A stretch of DNA of 64,000 nucleotides. Origin: Chrysomallon squamiferum (taxonomy: Eukaryota > Mollusca > Gastropoda > Neomphalida > Peltospiridae). The notes beneath the pieces were generated by a model. That model was not told the DNA's origin and searched no databases. It saw only the letters and a program-made list of their open reading frames with translations. Positions 37,095 through 47,715 of this stretch are shown piece by piece. Every line of letters starts with the position of its first letter. The first letter of the stretch is position 1. A program made the position numbers and the translations under genes. The stretch spans positions 36,591,768 to 36,655,767 of the forward strand of contig CM022670.1 in assembly GCA_012295275.1 (NCBI GenBank), in the 5' to 3' direction.

Positions 37095-39600
37095 GTTAAA
37101 AAAATATAAAAATATATTTAGACTATTATCTTCAATAATATGTATATGTGTCTGTTTGTGCTTCTCTGTTTCTGTCTCAAAAAAGCTCAAAAAGTAAACA
37201 CAAATACAGTAGGATCTCGATTTAACGGACTGTTGCCGAAACACATTCTCATAAATAATATTTTAATGCTGTATTTCTATAAATTTATTGTTTTTTAATT
37301 TTACAATGACATATTTTATGTACTCACCATTTTTAATATAATATATAAAAAAAATTGTTTGTAGAAGGTCCTATGCCTCAGTCGATAGTAGTGGTCAAAT
37401 ATAAACTGGCAATTTCTATATTCCAAACTGTAACAAACGGATGGACAGGTGTCACGTTTTTACTGGTTGAATATTTTATAAAAATGTTATACACTTAGGA
37501 CCACTAAACAATTACACAACCATGGACGACACAAATAAAAAGTTTACTTTAGATTTCATGGAATTAGTCTGCTAAAAATGAAGTCCGTTGACTTGTTGAC
37601 CGTTAAACCAAGAATTTACTGTTGAATGTCACTGCAGCAATAGAAACAGATTAGGAATAAAGCACTTATATTTTAACGAAGAAAGCTATTAACAGTTTTC
37701 CTCTTCGTTTATGTAATGGAAAATATTAATTTCATTTATTCATATTTAATTTCAGATAAACAAAATTAACACAACTTCTGTTTTAGAAAAACAAGATGAA
37801 TGTACTGAATTAGTACGTAGTTTAATAGAATCAACAGAAGAAAACAAAAGCAAGTTAACAGATGTGCTGAATTTGGCAGAGGAATGTTTACTGTCAAATA
37901 AGAATAGCGACAGTCTGCCTCCACACATTTTAGGATGTGCAAATCAAATTGAAAAAGACCTCGGTATGTTTATAATCAGCTTCGAGTCCATATTTTAAAT
38001 TTAATTTAAAAAAGTGTGTATGTGTGTGTGTGCGAGCACGTATGTGACAACCAAAGAAATAATAATAATCAACATTAATGGAATCACAAGCCATGCAGTA
38101 ACAATAACAACATTAGATTATTATTACCTTCTCATTTTGATATTTTGCTACAGCGTTTCTTTGTATTTCATATAATTTATATTTATTTATTTGTTTATTT
38201 GGTTGTTGTCGACTTTTTCCCTGTTCTTTTTTTTAAGTGGGTTGACCTTTTCTGATTATTTATAATTTTTTGTTTGTTTTAATTAATTATTCAGGTGCTT
38301 CTGCTAACAACAAAGATAAAGTCAAGGAGTTTGGTTTAGCTCTAGGCGTAAACAGCAGTACAGTGGAGAAAATAGTTGAAAAAAGTGGAAACCCTTTCTG
38401 GGACGTGATACACGAATGGAACAAAACGTCACAGTCTCTCAGTATTCTGATTTCCGCTTGTCAAAAATCATCTATCAGTTCATTTTTCAGTAAGACTGGC
38501 TTATTATCAGTGAAATATATTGTTTGTTTGTGACTAATTGCTGTTTTTCATGTGTTATTTAAAATAAATCGGACCATTTCAGATATATTTTTTTCGTTTC
38601 AATAAAATTGTAATACTGTTTAGAATATGGCAAGAATCGCAGACTGTTCACAAATTATTATCATTTTCCTTTCTGAAACAGAAAATTATTATTTTCTTAA
38701 CTATTTATTTTTTTTATTATTATTATTTTACCTTTTTTTTTTTTTTTTTTTCAAAGATTCTTCGATGCCTCCTCAACACAGCAAAGCTATAGAAAAGGCA
38801 TACAGCAGACTGGTAACAAATATATTGTTTGAACCTGTAGTAACATACCTGCGTGACAACGGTGTGTTGTCACCTTGTGATGTTGATTACATTCTCAGAC
38901 CAGAGACAAGAACAGAAAAGGTTCGACGTCTCATCGAAATCCTTCCTCTGTTTGGAGAGAAAGCTTTCGACTGCTTTGTGGAAGCTTTGACCAAATCAGG
39001 TCAAAATCATCTTGCTGACATACTGAAAGGTAAGATTATAGATATTCTCTTATTATTATTACTTTTTTCTTAATATTCTGATAGATAATCAAGATCTGGT
39101 CCACGATCACTATAAAACGGAATTATACATAACTTTTAAAATGACACAAGCTTCGTTATGACAAAATAACAATAATAAATTATAGACTGGCAAAAATGTA
39201 AAAGGAAATTGTCATAAACGATATATTTAATTAGTTTTATTTTTTTATTATTATTATTTTATTTTTTTATTTATTTTTAATGTATTTAGTTACCTGTTAT
39301 ATTTTGTTTCTACTTTCACTAAATTCATTGTGTGTGTGTGTGTGTGAGCGCACACTTTTTTCTATTTTTTCTGAATTTTGTTCAGATGAACTTAAAAAAC
39401 TGACTCCTGTTTCGGACACACTAAACAGCGAAGGATTGGAGCAAACACTGCAAAGTGAAAGAACAACAGATGATGAATTCCACAGCTTGAATGAAAGATG
39501 TGATGCCTATTTTGTTATCGGCATCCTAATAGCCTTTGTTATTATATTATATACTTATCCTCTACAAAATCTGAATTTTTTTAAAGGTTATTGGCAATAA
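36365..39600 (+). CDS. coiled coil - death-like - CARD - tail-anchor protein, paralogue C (intact)
   Basis: Exons 36365-36835, 37756-37963, 38295-38489, 38757-39029, 39386-39600 give 1362 bases, 453 residues, with GT-AG at every junction. Residues ~50-157 are a charged heptad-rich coiled coil (LEEQRNEISYLSARLKKAED). Residues 158-226 are a helical linker ending ILGCANQIEKD. Residues 227-291 look like a short death domain (FGLALGVNSSTVEKIV, FWDVIHEWNKTSQSL). Residues ~298-382 match a CARD (VVTYLRDNGVLSPCDVDYIL, GEKAFDCFVEALTKSGQNHL). A stalk follows, then a single hydrophobic segment at ~423-442 (YFVIGILIAFVIILY) and a short tail, so the protein is probably tail-anchored with all domains cytosolic. 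Intron 1 is phase 0, the rest phase 1. CARD and death domains nucleate signalling oligomers; a CARD beside a tail anchor recalls MAVS, a death/CARD pair recalls CRADD but in reverse order. A role in innate immunity or cell death is inference. It is the only complete member in the window. Confidence 0.85.
37029..37092. repeat. (ATA)n microsatellite in intron 1 of gene C
   Basis: Perfect run of ataata trinucleotides, about 20 units. Confidence 0.95.
37207..37621. mobile_element. pogo/Tigger-type MITE in intron of gene C
   Basis: Left CAGTAGGATCTCGATTTAAC after TA. Right end reverse complement CAGTAAATTCTTGGTTTAAC, the best match of the five to the left end. About 415 bp, non-coding. Confidence 0.7.
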
Positions 39601-42298
39601 TAAATGATTAACTACCATGTATTGCAGTTTCCAGTTTATGAAAGGTCACCAATACAACATTTTACTTTTGTGTCATGTTTTACTGATATAGAATTTTTAT
39701 AGAAGTTTTATTATCCTTTACCAGGATGTATCTTGTACATAGAGATTTTGTTTAACACAATTCTCCTTAGTGAGGTGAATGAAACTAGATATAGAGTGGT
39801 ATTAAAATTACTAAAAATTAGTCATGGCTGAAGTTTGTGATAAAGATTCAAAATCATTGTGCAATATGGATTTAAATGAAAATTTGTCTTATGATCTCTT
39901 TAAATGATGAATTTTATAATAAATGTATTTTCACGTTGTTGTATGGTTTTTTTAGTTAATCAGATGCAATGGATTTTTTTACAATTATTATTTTTTTCGG
40001 AAAAATAACAAACATGAAATGCCAGATAAAAAAAAGTTTATTTACGAAAACAATGTATTATGTAAAAGATACACTTAAAAATGTTACATAACAATATCTG
40101 AATGTCATAAAAGATACTATGACTAGTCAAACTTTACTATTCTTTTTCTATAAAAGCCAAATTAAGTTATGCATAGGCCCTCCATTACCAATAACAACAA
40201 CTGATATAAAACCAGAGTTAGGTAATTTGATATAGAATGTTATTATTTTTTTTTTTTTTTATGTATTTATAACAGTGTCAGTCTAATTATTTGAAACATA
40301 TTGGATCCTGCAAACTGAATCAGCAATTAAGTTACATACAATAATCATCTTTCGAACTGATTATTTTTTTTTAAATGATACTTTTTCAGTTATCTAACAA
40401 TTCAAACATAACAAATCATGCATTATAATGAATTTGAAAGCAGATGTTAGCTATCAAAATTCAACAAACCTCTGCATTCATATAATTTATGACAAAAGAG
40501 TGATAAGCTTAAGACTTAAGAAATATAGATATTTACATAACTCGTTATCTCCAAAATGTGAAATGAAAATAGCAAACAGAAGATGTTTCTTAAATGTTTT
40601 AACATTCTAATTGAAAAACATGATTAGGTTCATCAATTTAGTGTATTTATAATAAAATTAAATAAGATATATTTAAAAAAATAAATGACATTCAAAATAT
40701 GTTCTAAAAGTCACTGTTGAATAATGATGTCAAGTATCCTAAATACATATAAATAAATAAAAAGTTCCATTAGTTTAAGCTTTTGCAATATTCTATAGAA
40801 AGTACTATATTATTCTGGAAATGTAATATTTCTTCTAAAAATCATACATTTTATCATTTGATGTTCATTTTTTTTTTTTTTTTCACATGATGAAAAATAC
40901 AAGAATACAAATGTATATATAAAATGTTTATAAATAAATAAATAAAAAGAATACAAAAATATGTCTTTTACTTTTAAAATAATACTTGGCCAAATGTCAG
41001 GACAATTGAGGAATATCAGTAGTATCCATTTATGTATTCACAAATAACAATAGCATTAAAGTAAATAAGTATATACTAAAAATTATGAGCAAAAAGTGCA
41101 ATGTTTGGAATGTATTTGATTAAATATTTAGAAATATTAAACTTAAGTGTTAACTTTGTTAAAATTTATATAATTTTTGTTTTCCCCCAAATTTAACACT
41201 GGAATCATCTATTAAAAACAGATGAGGCAAATTAAAAAATAATAAAGATAAGTGACCTGACAATTCAGTCATATTAATAACTAGAAATGATGTTTCTTTC
41301 ACATTTTACTTTTATGTACACAAAATATATTTTTACAAGAAATACATTTAATATAATGAATATATTGGTAGTAAAACATAATACTTACTAATATGTAACA
41401 GTTCATAATAAAATAGTATATTCTGATATGATAATAAAAACATTATGTGTTAGGACTCTATCAACATCAAAAGCACCAAATGATGGACAAATGCTTATAA
41501 AGAAAACATTTACAATTTAACTTTTTAGCCCAGTTTCAGTTAGAACCATCTGTTCTATAAGTTTTCACTTACTAAGGAATAAACAACAACCTTAATGAGA
41601 CTTGTGATTTGTTTAGTGAATTAATGAATACTAAAATGAATAAATGTTTAACAAATCTTAGGAATGAATCTTTCATTGTTAATTGCATTATCAATCAGTC
41701 ATTTAATCTCCAAAATATATAGGCATTAGGAGTCACTTTTTGGGTGGTTCTATTGGCTGGAACCATTCAAACATTTTCCTTGTCACTATCCTACTATTTC
41801 TGTAAAGTAACTTTAAAAAAATCAACCAGCTCAACTACATGCCACTGTCAAATTACAAAATGAAACTAACGAAGCACTCTTGAAAATTTTATAAATCAAA
41901 AAAAAAAAGTATAAATATGTCAATCAAAGACACATTTTTATTCATGTGTCTCCATTTGACACCTGATTTTAATAATAATGATCTCTAATAAATTTACAAA
42001 ATTTACTTTTCACAATTCATCTAAGAAATATAAAATCTACAGGGAGTGATGAATACAGTTTGATTCTCATAATTAATTATTAAAACTGTAATAAAAGGTT
42101 TTGTCAGTTACAACTACTGAACCCGTAGATGTGTGAGTAGATGTTCATACTGATCTTGTTACAGGATAATTTGAGCTAATTGTCTAACTGATGGCTACTT
42201 GTTCTGTAAGTAGAAGGGAATTACGAAATTTTTCATCTCAAAAGAAACTGTTTTCAAAATTATTTCACATAAATGTTATATTTTTCTTGAACATTCCA
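39601..42298. other. 3' flank of gene C / intergenic
   Basis: Diverged copy of 15649-18727, with deletions and insertions. AATAAA-type sequences directly after the stop and near 39918 could serve polyadenylation. No coding signal. The open frame at 40428-40610 is not shared by the sister copies. Confidence 0.6.
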
Positions 42299-42700
42299 TC
42301 AACGGCCTAAATAAGGTGGAGGTCCCTTCTGACTTCTGTCGTGAATGCTGTTCAGTTCTAGTTCTTCCATTTCAACAGCATCTCTGTACTCAGTCAACTC
42401 CTTTGAAATCTTAATGCGTGTATAGTTTGCTTCCAGACAATTATATCATTTATTTTTAAAAAGTTCAATGCCGTATTTCAAAATTCGGTAAATTATATGA
42501 ATAAAGGACAGACAGAGACAACAATAAAATGACTTACCAAACTGAGTCAGGTTGAAGCAGTAAGTAAGGGTGTTTGCATTTCTGTTCTAAACCTCATTGT
42601 CACAGATTGAGAAAATAGAAGCATACAAATAACTGGGATGACAGAAATACACATTGTCACAATCCAGCCAAGACTGAGAATGTACGTGATAATAGTTGAA
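42299..42700 (-). pseudogene. M6/proteolipid-type fragment, copy 3
   Basis: Only two pieces remain on the minus strand. The TM3 exon (42700-42538) has an extra base near its start and a missing base in the TM3 coding region. It has a TAG where copy 1 has a Tyr codon, yet it retains in-frame YCFNLTQF at the end. The final exon starts at about 42440 and runs to the stop at 42299-42301. The intervening exons and introns were deleted, leaving the two joined. No TM1 or TM2 exon is found to the right. It is clearly a relic, but useful for reconstructing the reading frame broken in copy 1. Confidence 0.75.
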
Positions 42701-42709
42701 CTGAAAAAA

Positions 42710-44520
42710 AAAAAAATATTAGTAGTAGTATTTCATATTTACATATATTTTTATTGGAATTTCGCCCGCCCCCAGAAACACTCGTTACCAAACTTCCATA
42801 AACTGAATATAATAAAATTTAATTTGCATAAAAAAAAAAAACCGAAAATCCCCCAAAACAAAACAATTTTGATTGGTCTATGAACTTATTAGGATGGGCC
42901 ATAACATGATGATTATAATAAGAACAACAATAATAATAATCATATCACTGTCGTTATAATAAATGTATTAAACGAATAAATACGTGTTTTCGTTTATATT
43001 TATACAAAACGTGATTATAATTGCATTCAACACAACACTTGTAAAATTTTAGTCTAGAAATCAAAATAATGTCTATTAATATAACAACATAAAGAAATAA
43101 AACTAAATGTGTAATGAATAATTGTAAATAATGTTTACAAATAAAGAATTCACAAATAATTAATCAGGTAATAAAACGCTGGTTCAAGGATGTCTCAGGA
43201 TCAGTTATATTCATCGTTTCCACTGGGCTAATTCCAGTTCCAACCAGTATTTCATCATCGCTTTATTAAAGATCAAAGCTTCGCAAACCATTCACAGTAA
43301 CTCGTGCTGATCTGAAGCGGGTTTTATACATTGTCTAAACAGAAGATTTTACGACTTCTTAAAATAGAAGTTACAACATCTAATAACGTTTAATAAAGAA
43401 ACATTTTCTTCTGCACTTTTTAAATGTTTTATTATTATAATTAGTAATCTTGGCGATAGTAGTAGTTATTGTAAAGGGGTACTACTAAATCAAATAATAA
43501 AATTTGATTTAAAAATAAACACACGTAACTGAAGAAGATTAACATAAAAATTACTCAGAATAGAATATCACCTGTCACTATATAAGCCAATCAAATCAGT
43601 TTCTTATTTCTTTAAGATATGGGAAATCCATGAGATGATTGCGATCAGGAAATGATTGCGACAGGTAAGATATTATCAAAATATTTAAAATAAACAACAA
43701 AAACACAACAGCACTTCATATGCCTCACAAAAAAATTATTTATTTTCACCTGCATTTTAATCCGTTTTTTTGTTTTTTTGTTTTTTTGCTGGCTAAATAC
43801 ATTAGGACATAATATATAAAGTTTCTATGTAAAATGGCATGTGACCTTATATAATCATCTATCTATATATCTATATATTTCCTGCTTATTTTACTTACAC
43901 AACGAACAGCCTTTACATTTTAAAGCAATTTTACCTTAGATTTACATATATTTTTAACGTGGAAAAAACCGTATAACGGGCATTTTTATTTATTGGGGTT
44001 CTTTAAAAATAATTTGATCGGTGCATGGGTGGTTACTCTTTGGAGTCGGAATGTGTGTCGTGTTTAACAACTGTAAGTAGTAACTCGTGTTCAGCGTTTT
44101 GCTAAGGGTCAAACAATCAGTCTTCTTAGGTGCGTTATATAGTTAGTTATTTTTGTTGATAAAATCTTAATAGCTGCATCGTTTATAAATAGTAACATTG
44201 TTTATTTATTTATTTACTTTGTTTATTAATTATTTATTTTATTGACAATTCTATTAACTAACAAGAATAGAAGTAATTATTTATTTATTTATTTATTTAT
44301 TCATTTTTATATTAATTTCGGTAATACCGTAATCACATTGCTTTATTTATTTATTATTTATTTATTTATTTACTGACTTATTTACCTACTTATTTACTTA
44401 GTTTATTATTTACAACCATTTTGCCAAGAAATCTAGTGTTGTAATTTAATTATTTTAATTTTTTTTTTTTAAATTATAATACTTTGCTGAAATAAAGTGT
44501 GTGTGTGTTAAAACACAAAT
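42710..44520. other. diverged 5'-flank sequence upstream of gene D
   Basis: 42880-43700 weakly resembles the flank unit seen at 32500-35100 (ggatgg...catgatgattata, then ctgaagcgggtttt and ggaaatccatgag). (TTTA)n tracts occupy 44195-44300 and 44340-44400. No gene is recognised. Confidence 0.5.
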
Positions 44521-44522
44521 TA

Positions 44523-45226
44523 CAGGGTGGCCCAGAAAAAGTTTCCCTGAGTCCAATCATTCGGAAACCGAGCCTTTTTTCTTCACATTCTTTTCCTTCT
44601 GTATTACAATGACCTTTCTGAACCTTGTCACACTTTGAGGAGCACAATCGGCAAACACTAGAGAGTGACCCAATAAAAGTGTCCCAAACCTGGATAAACT
44701 ATTAGAAACGGAACGTTTTTATGGGGAGAAAGGCATCAAAAGCTAAAACAAGACAAAGATAAAACTTCAAAGTGATTAATTTAGTTACGTTGTATTCTTG
44801 ATAAGTCTACAATGTATCTACTGTTTCAGAGGTGATTATGGTCATTTAAATAAGGCCATGATCTCTCATCCAAGGAAGGTTCCAGATCATTTTGCAGAGC
44901 AAGGCATATTCAGCGTCATCTCTCGCAACACGAGCAAGGTCCATGCAGATTACTTTGCGGAGAGTGTCTTCCCTAATGCTTCATATCTTTCCACACGTCT
45001 AGATAAACTATGGTGCTCTTTTATCCTTGGCATTACTTGGGAAGAGTAGGGTATCCATTTCAAACCTCCTTTCTCTCTGTGTGGCTTATCTACCTGAACA
45101 CATTGGTCGATCTCTACCAACGCCATTTCTGGCCTTAGCTAGTGTTGTTGGATAGACCCGATGATGTTGCAACTTGCCAAACATTTATCTTTCTTTCTTT
45201 TACCTGTGATTGTGGCCACCCCACTG
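44523..45226. mobile_element. Tc1/mariner-like element, non-autonomous
   Basis: Flanked by TA (44521-44522 and 45227-45228). Left end CAGGGTGGCCCAGAAAAAGT; right end in reverse complement CAGTGGGGTGGCCACAATCA. The shared GGGTGGCC core and TA target fit the Tc1/mariner superfamily. A sub-terminal echo, gtgacccaataaaagtgtcc, lies at about 44662. An open frame at 44798-45049 may be a transposase scrap, but I recognise no DDD/E motif. About 0.7 kb, so not autonomous. Confidence 0.6.
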
Positions 45227-45374
45227 TACTTACCAAAGCACTGTAGTGCGGATTCCAGTGCCGAATTTAAATTTCAAAGAATTTGCCTGCTTTATAAATG
45301 TTCTTGAAGGTTTACCAAAATTGTCCTTGTCTTAGGTTCAAGTTGTATTGGCGTCTTTTTCACTTGAACATTGT

Positions 45375-46000
45375 CTAACTCTCACCGGAACGAACGATTA
45401 GCTTTTGGTCAGTCGTGGCACCTGCTTGGCCATGCGGTAGGAACTTTGACTTTCGGGCTCCATTCTGACGGTTATTGCATATGTCTAATAATCGCCGCAC
45501 ATAACAAGCCTCTAGACGTCTAGTCATTAAATCAACAAGCTGGATCACACTATACACTTTTGTTCAATCCAGAATTTGATCCTTGAGCATTGTCGTGATA
45601 GACTGAGCAAAGTTATTAGTGTCATTTTTTCTTATCCGACCCCTCAGATCGAGTCCAAGTGTTTCGTCACACTTTCATACTTCGGCAGTTTTTCATTTCC
45701 TTGAATAAATTGTACATATTTAGCATCAAGTGTTTCTGTTGTTTCTGCATATACCATCACCATCCCCTTGAGTAGAGAGAGAAGCACAGGTCTGTGTTCA
45801 TTACGGACAACATTTTTAGAATCCCATAGAAAAAGCCAGGAGGCTTGCAAAATGTGAAAGGCGCACACAAGTAAAGTAATATCTGGGTAAACATTCTGTG
45901 TGCCTGTCTTTCTGAGGCGCTATCGTCTGCCAAGAACACTGCTGGGCCTAAAGCTGCCCCTCTACCGAAATTGGAGGTTCACAACTCAAGTGCTTCAGTG
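45375..46000 (-). pseudogene. MULE/SWIM-type transposase-derived fragment
   Basis: Minus-strand blocks in different frames, in the order expected for MULE-type transposase proteins common in invertebrates. First comes VFLADDSASERQAHRMF (about 45950-45900), an xDD catalytic-like motif. Next is FHILQASWLFLWDSK (45860-45815), the C-x2-F-H-x-Q-like motif. Last is VYSVIQLVDLMTRRLEACYV with RRLLDICNNR (45555-45480). Frameshifts separate all three, so it is dead. GC content is above the surroundings. No terminal inverted repeats were found. Confidence 0.65.
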
Positions 46001-46344
46001 ATTGTCCTTCACTTTCACTGAGACATGTTTCTGCCAAAAGGCATCGGCGGCTATGCTGGAATTATTGAGATTGTGGTCTAGAATAACAACAGCTGTTTAT
46101 CAGGTACATAACAGAAATTAAATCACCTGGGTAAATAAAAATGACGTAAAAGTAAACCTGGATATTTATCTTTTCTGCAAACACCAATTCACTGATAACA
46201 TGTTATCTGTCACTGTTTTAGGTTTTAGTAACTCGTGTATTTAGTAATCTGTAACGTCATCTACAGCAGAGCCGGTTACTAACTTTGTTAGTTAATTGTT
46301 TTTATTATTACCAATTCTATTAAATACCAACAACAGAAGTAATT

Positions 46345-46389
46345 ATATATTTAGTAATTATTATTATTATTACTATTATTATGTTTATG

Positions 46390-46424
<35 letters not shown>

Positions 46425-46460
46425 GTTTATTTATTTATTTATTTATTTATTTATATATTT
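46345..46460. repeat. (ATT)n / (TTTA)n microsatellite
   Basis: Long ATT trinucleotide run followed by TTTA tetranucleotides. The open frame across it encodes poly-Tyr and Leu and is not a gene. Confidence 0.95.
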
Positions 46461-46533
46461 TTTTTTATTTCTTCTTATTATTTTTTTACTATCATAACAA
46501 CAGTACCACTGAATAAAATACCTGGCTGCCATT

Positions 46534-46686
46534 GTTCATGACGTTATCATACATAGTGTTGACGATTTGCACAAGATAAACATAAGTGCATGCAAATGCA
46601 CCGGCACTACAATAAAAGTAACTAACTAGCTAAACAAACAAACAAACAAACAAATAAATAATGTTACTGTTGCAGCTATTAAATTT
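46534..46686 (-). repeat. inverted copy of gene D intron segment
   Basis: Reverse complement of 49006-49150 (and of the first bases after the gap, 12958-13104). It contains catgacgttatcatacatag and gtgcatgcaaatgcaccggc. With the direct copy it forms inverted repeats ~150 bp long that bracket gene D's coil exons. Confidence 0.85.
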
Positions 46687-46699
46687 ACATTTTAGTACT

Positions 46700-47715
46700 G
46701 TCGTAATCATATTACATCATATTATTTATTTATTTATTTACTTAGTTATTTATGAGTTAATTGTTTACAAAAATATATTGTAACCATTTTGCCATCAAGT
46801 ATATATTTAAAAATAAATAAAAAAATAAAACGTTTATGCTGAAATAAAGTGTGTGTGTTTATGTGTGCGCGTTAAAATGAAATAATTAATAATTACAAAA
46901 ACAAAACAAGAAGAAGAATAATAATTTTCAACATTCATTCAATGCATGTATATTCAAATATATAAACATTAAACGACACAAAATTTGTTTTCCTACGAAC
47001 GTTTTAACATTCGTGTATGTGCATTTAAAGCTTGCCAAGTTATGAATATTGTAATTAAGCAGAGCATTGTTTTAAAGATGGACGAACAATTCATCATTGA
47101 TTGTGCTTGTTCTCCCATCAAATAAAGTTATTTTAGCGCTAGGTATTAAATTAATTCAAGGATCTAATATCAAGTGACATATTTCTACATGCTTGTATAC
47201 ATTCAACACAAAGATGGGTATTGATACAACCCCGACTTTGGCCACGCTTTTGCAGTTCTATTTTTCATACAGCAATAAAAATCAGAAGCAAGCTTGAATC
47301 GAAAGCGCGCTAGAAGTTACACACCGCTGATCCTGTGTATAAAAAATATAAGCAGAAGTGTTAGCGTGTGGTGTGTAGATTTATCTCTTCCGGCAAATTA
47401 CTTTACGGGTATCACTTTCCTTTAACGTGTGTCCGATTGGCTACTCCTCCGTCACTTGCCCCGTCTTTTATCTTTATAGGGGAATGATTTACAACTCAAT
47501 TTAATTTAATTTCTGTTATGTTTCAGTTATTATTATCATATTCATAATCGTCGTCCTCATAATTTTTATAACTATTATCATAATAGAAAATCATCATTGA
47601 CATTATTGATTAAAATAACATTTGATTTGCTATTTTTATAACAGGAAAAAGCTTGATAAATAAGCAAGTTTTCAGTTTGTTTCACTGATAAATACCATTA
47701 CTACGGCATGTTATA
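46700..47715 (+). promoter_or_regulatory. 5' flank of gene D
   Basis: No coding sequence. The leader block of B, C and E is not recognisable here, but aacaggaaaaagcttgataa (47640-47665) aligns with the acceptor and start of the coding-exon leader of B and C. A GC-richer interval at 47230-47480 (cgaaagcgcgctagaag, cttccggcaaattac) has no counterpart in the other units. Gene D may therefore have a different promoter. That is inference. Confidence 0.35.

Noticed and set aside
44798-45049. 84-codon frame inside the mariner-like element as a gene
   Set aside because: Could be a transposase scrap but shows no DDD/E or helix-turn-helix motif I can name, so it is mentioned only under the element.
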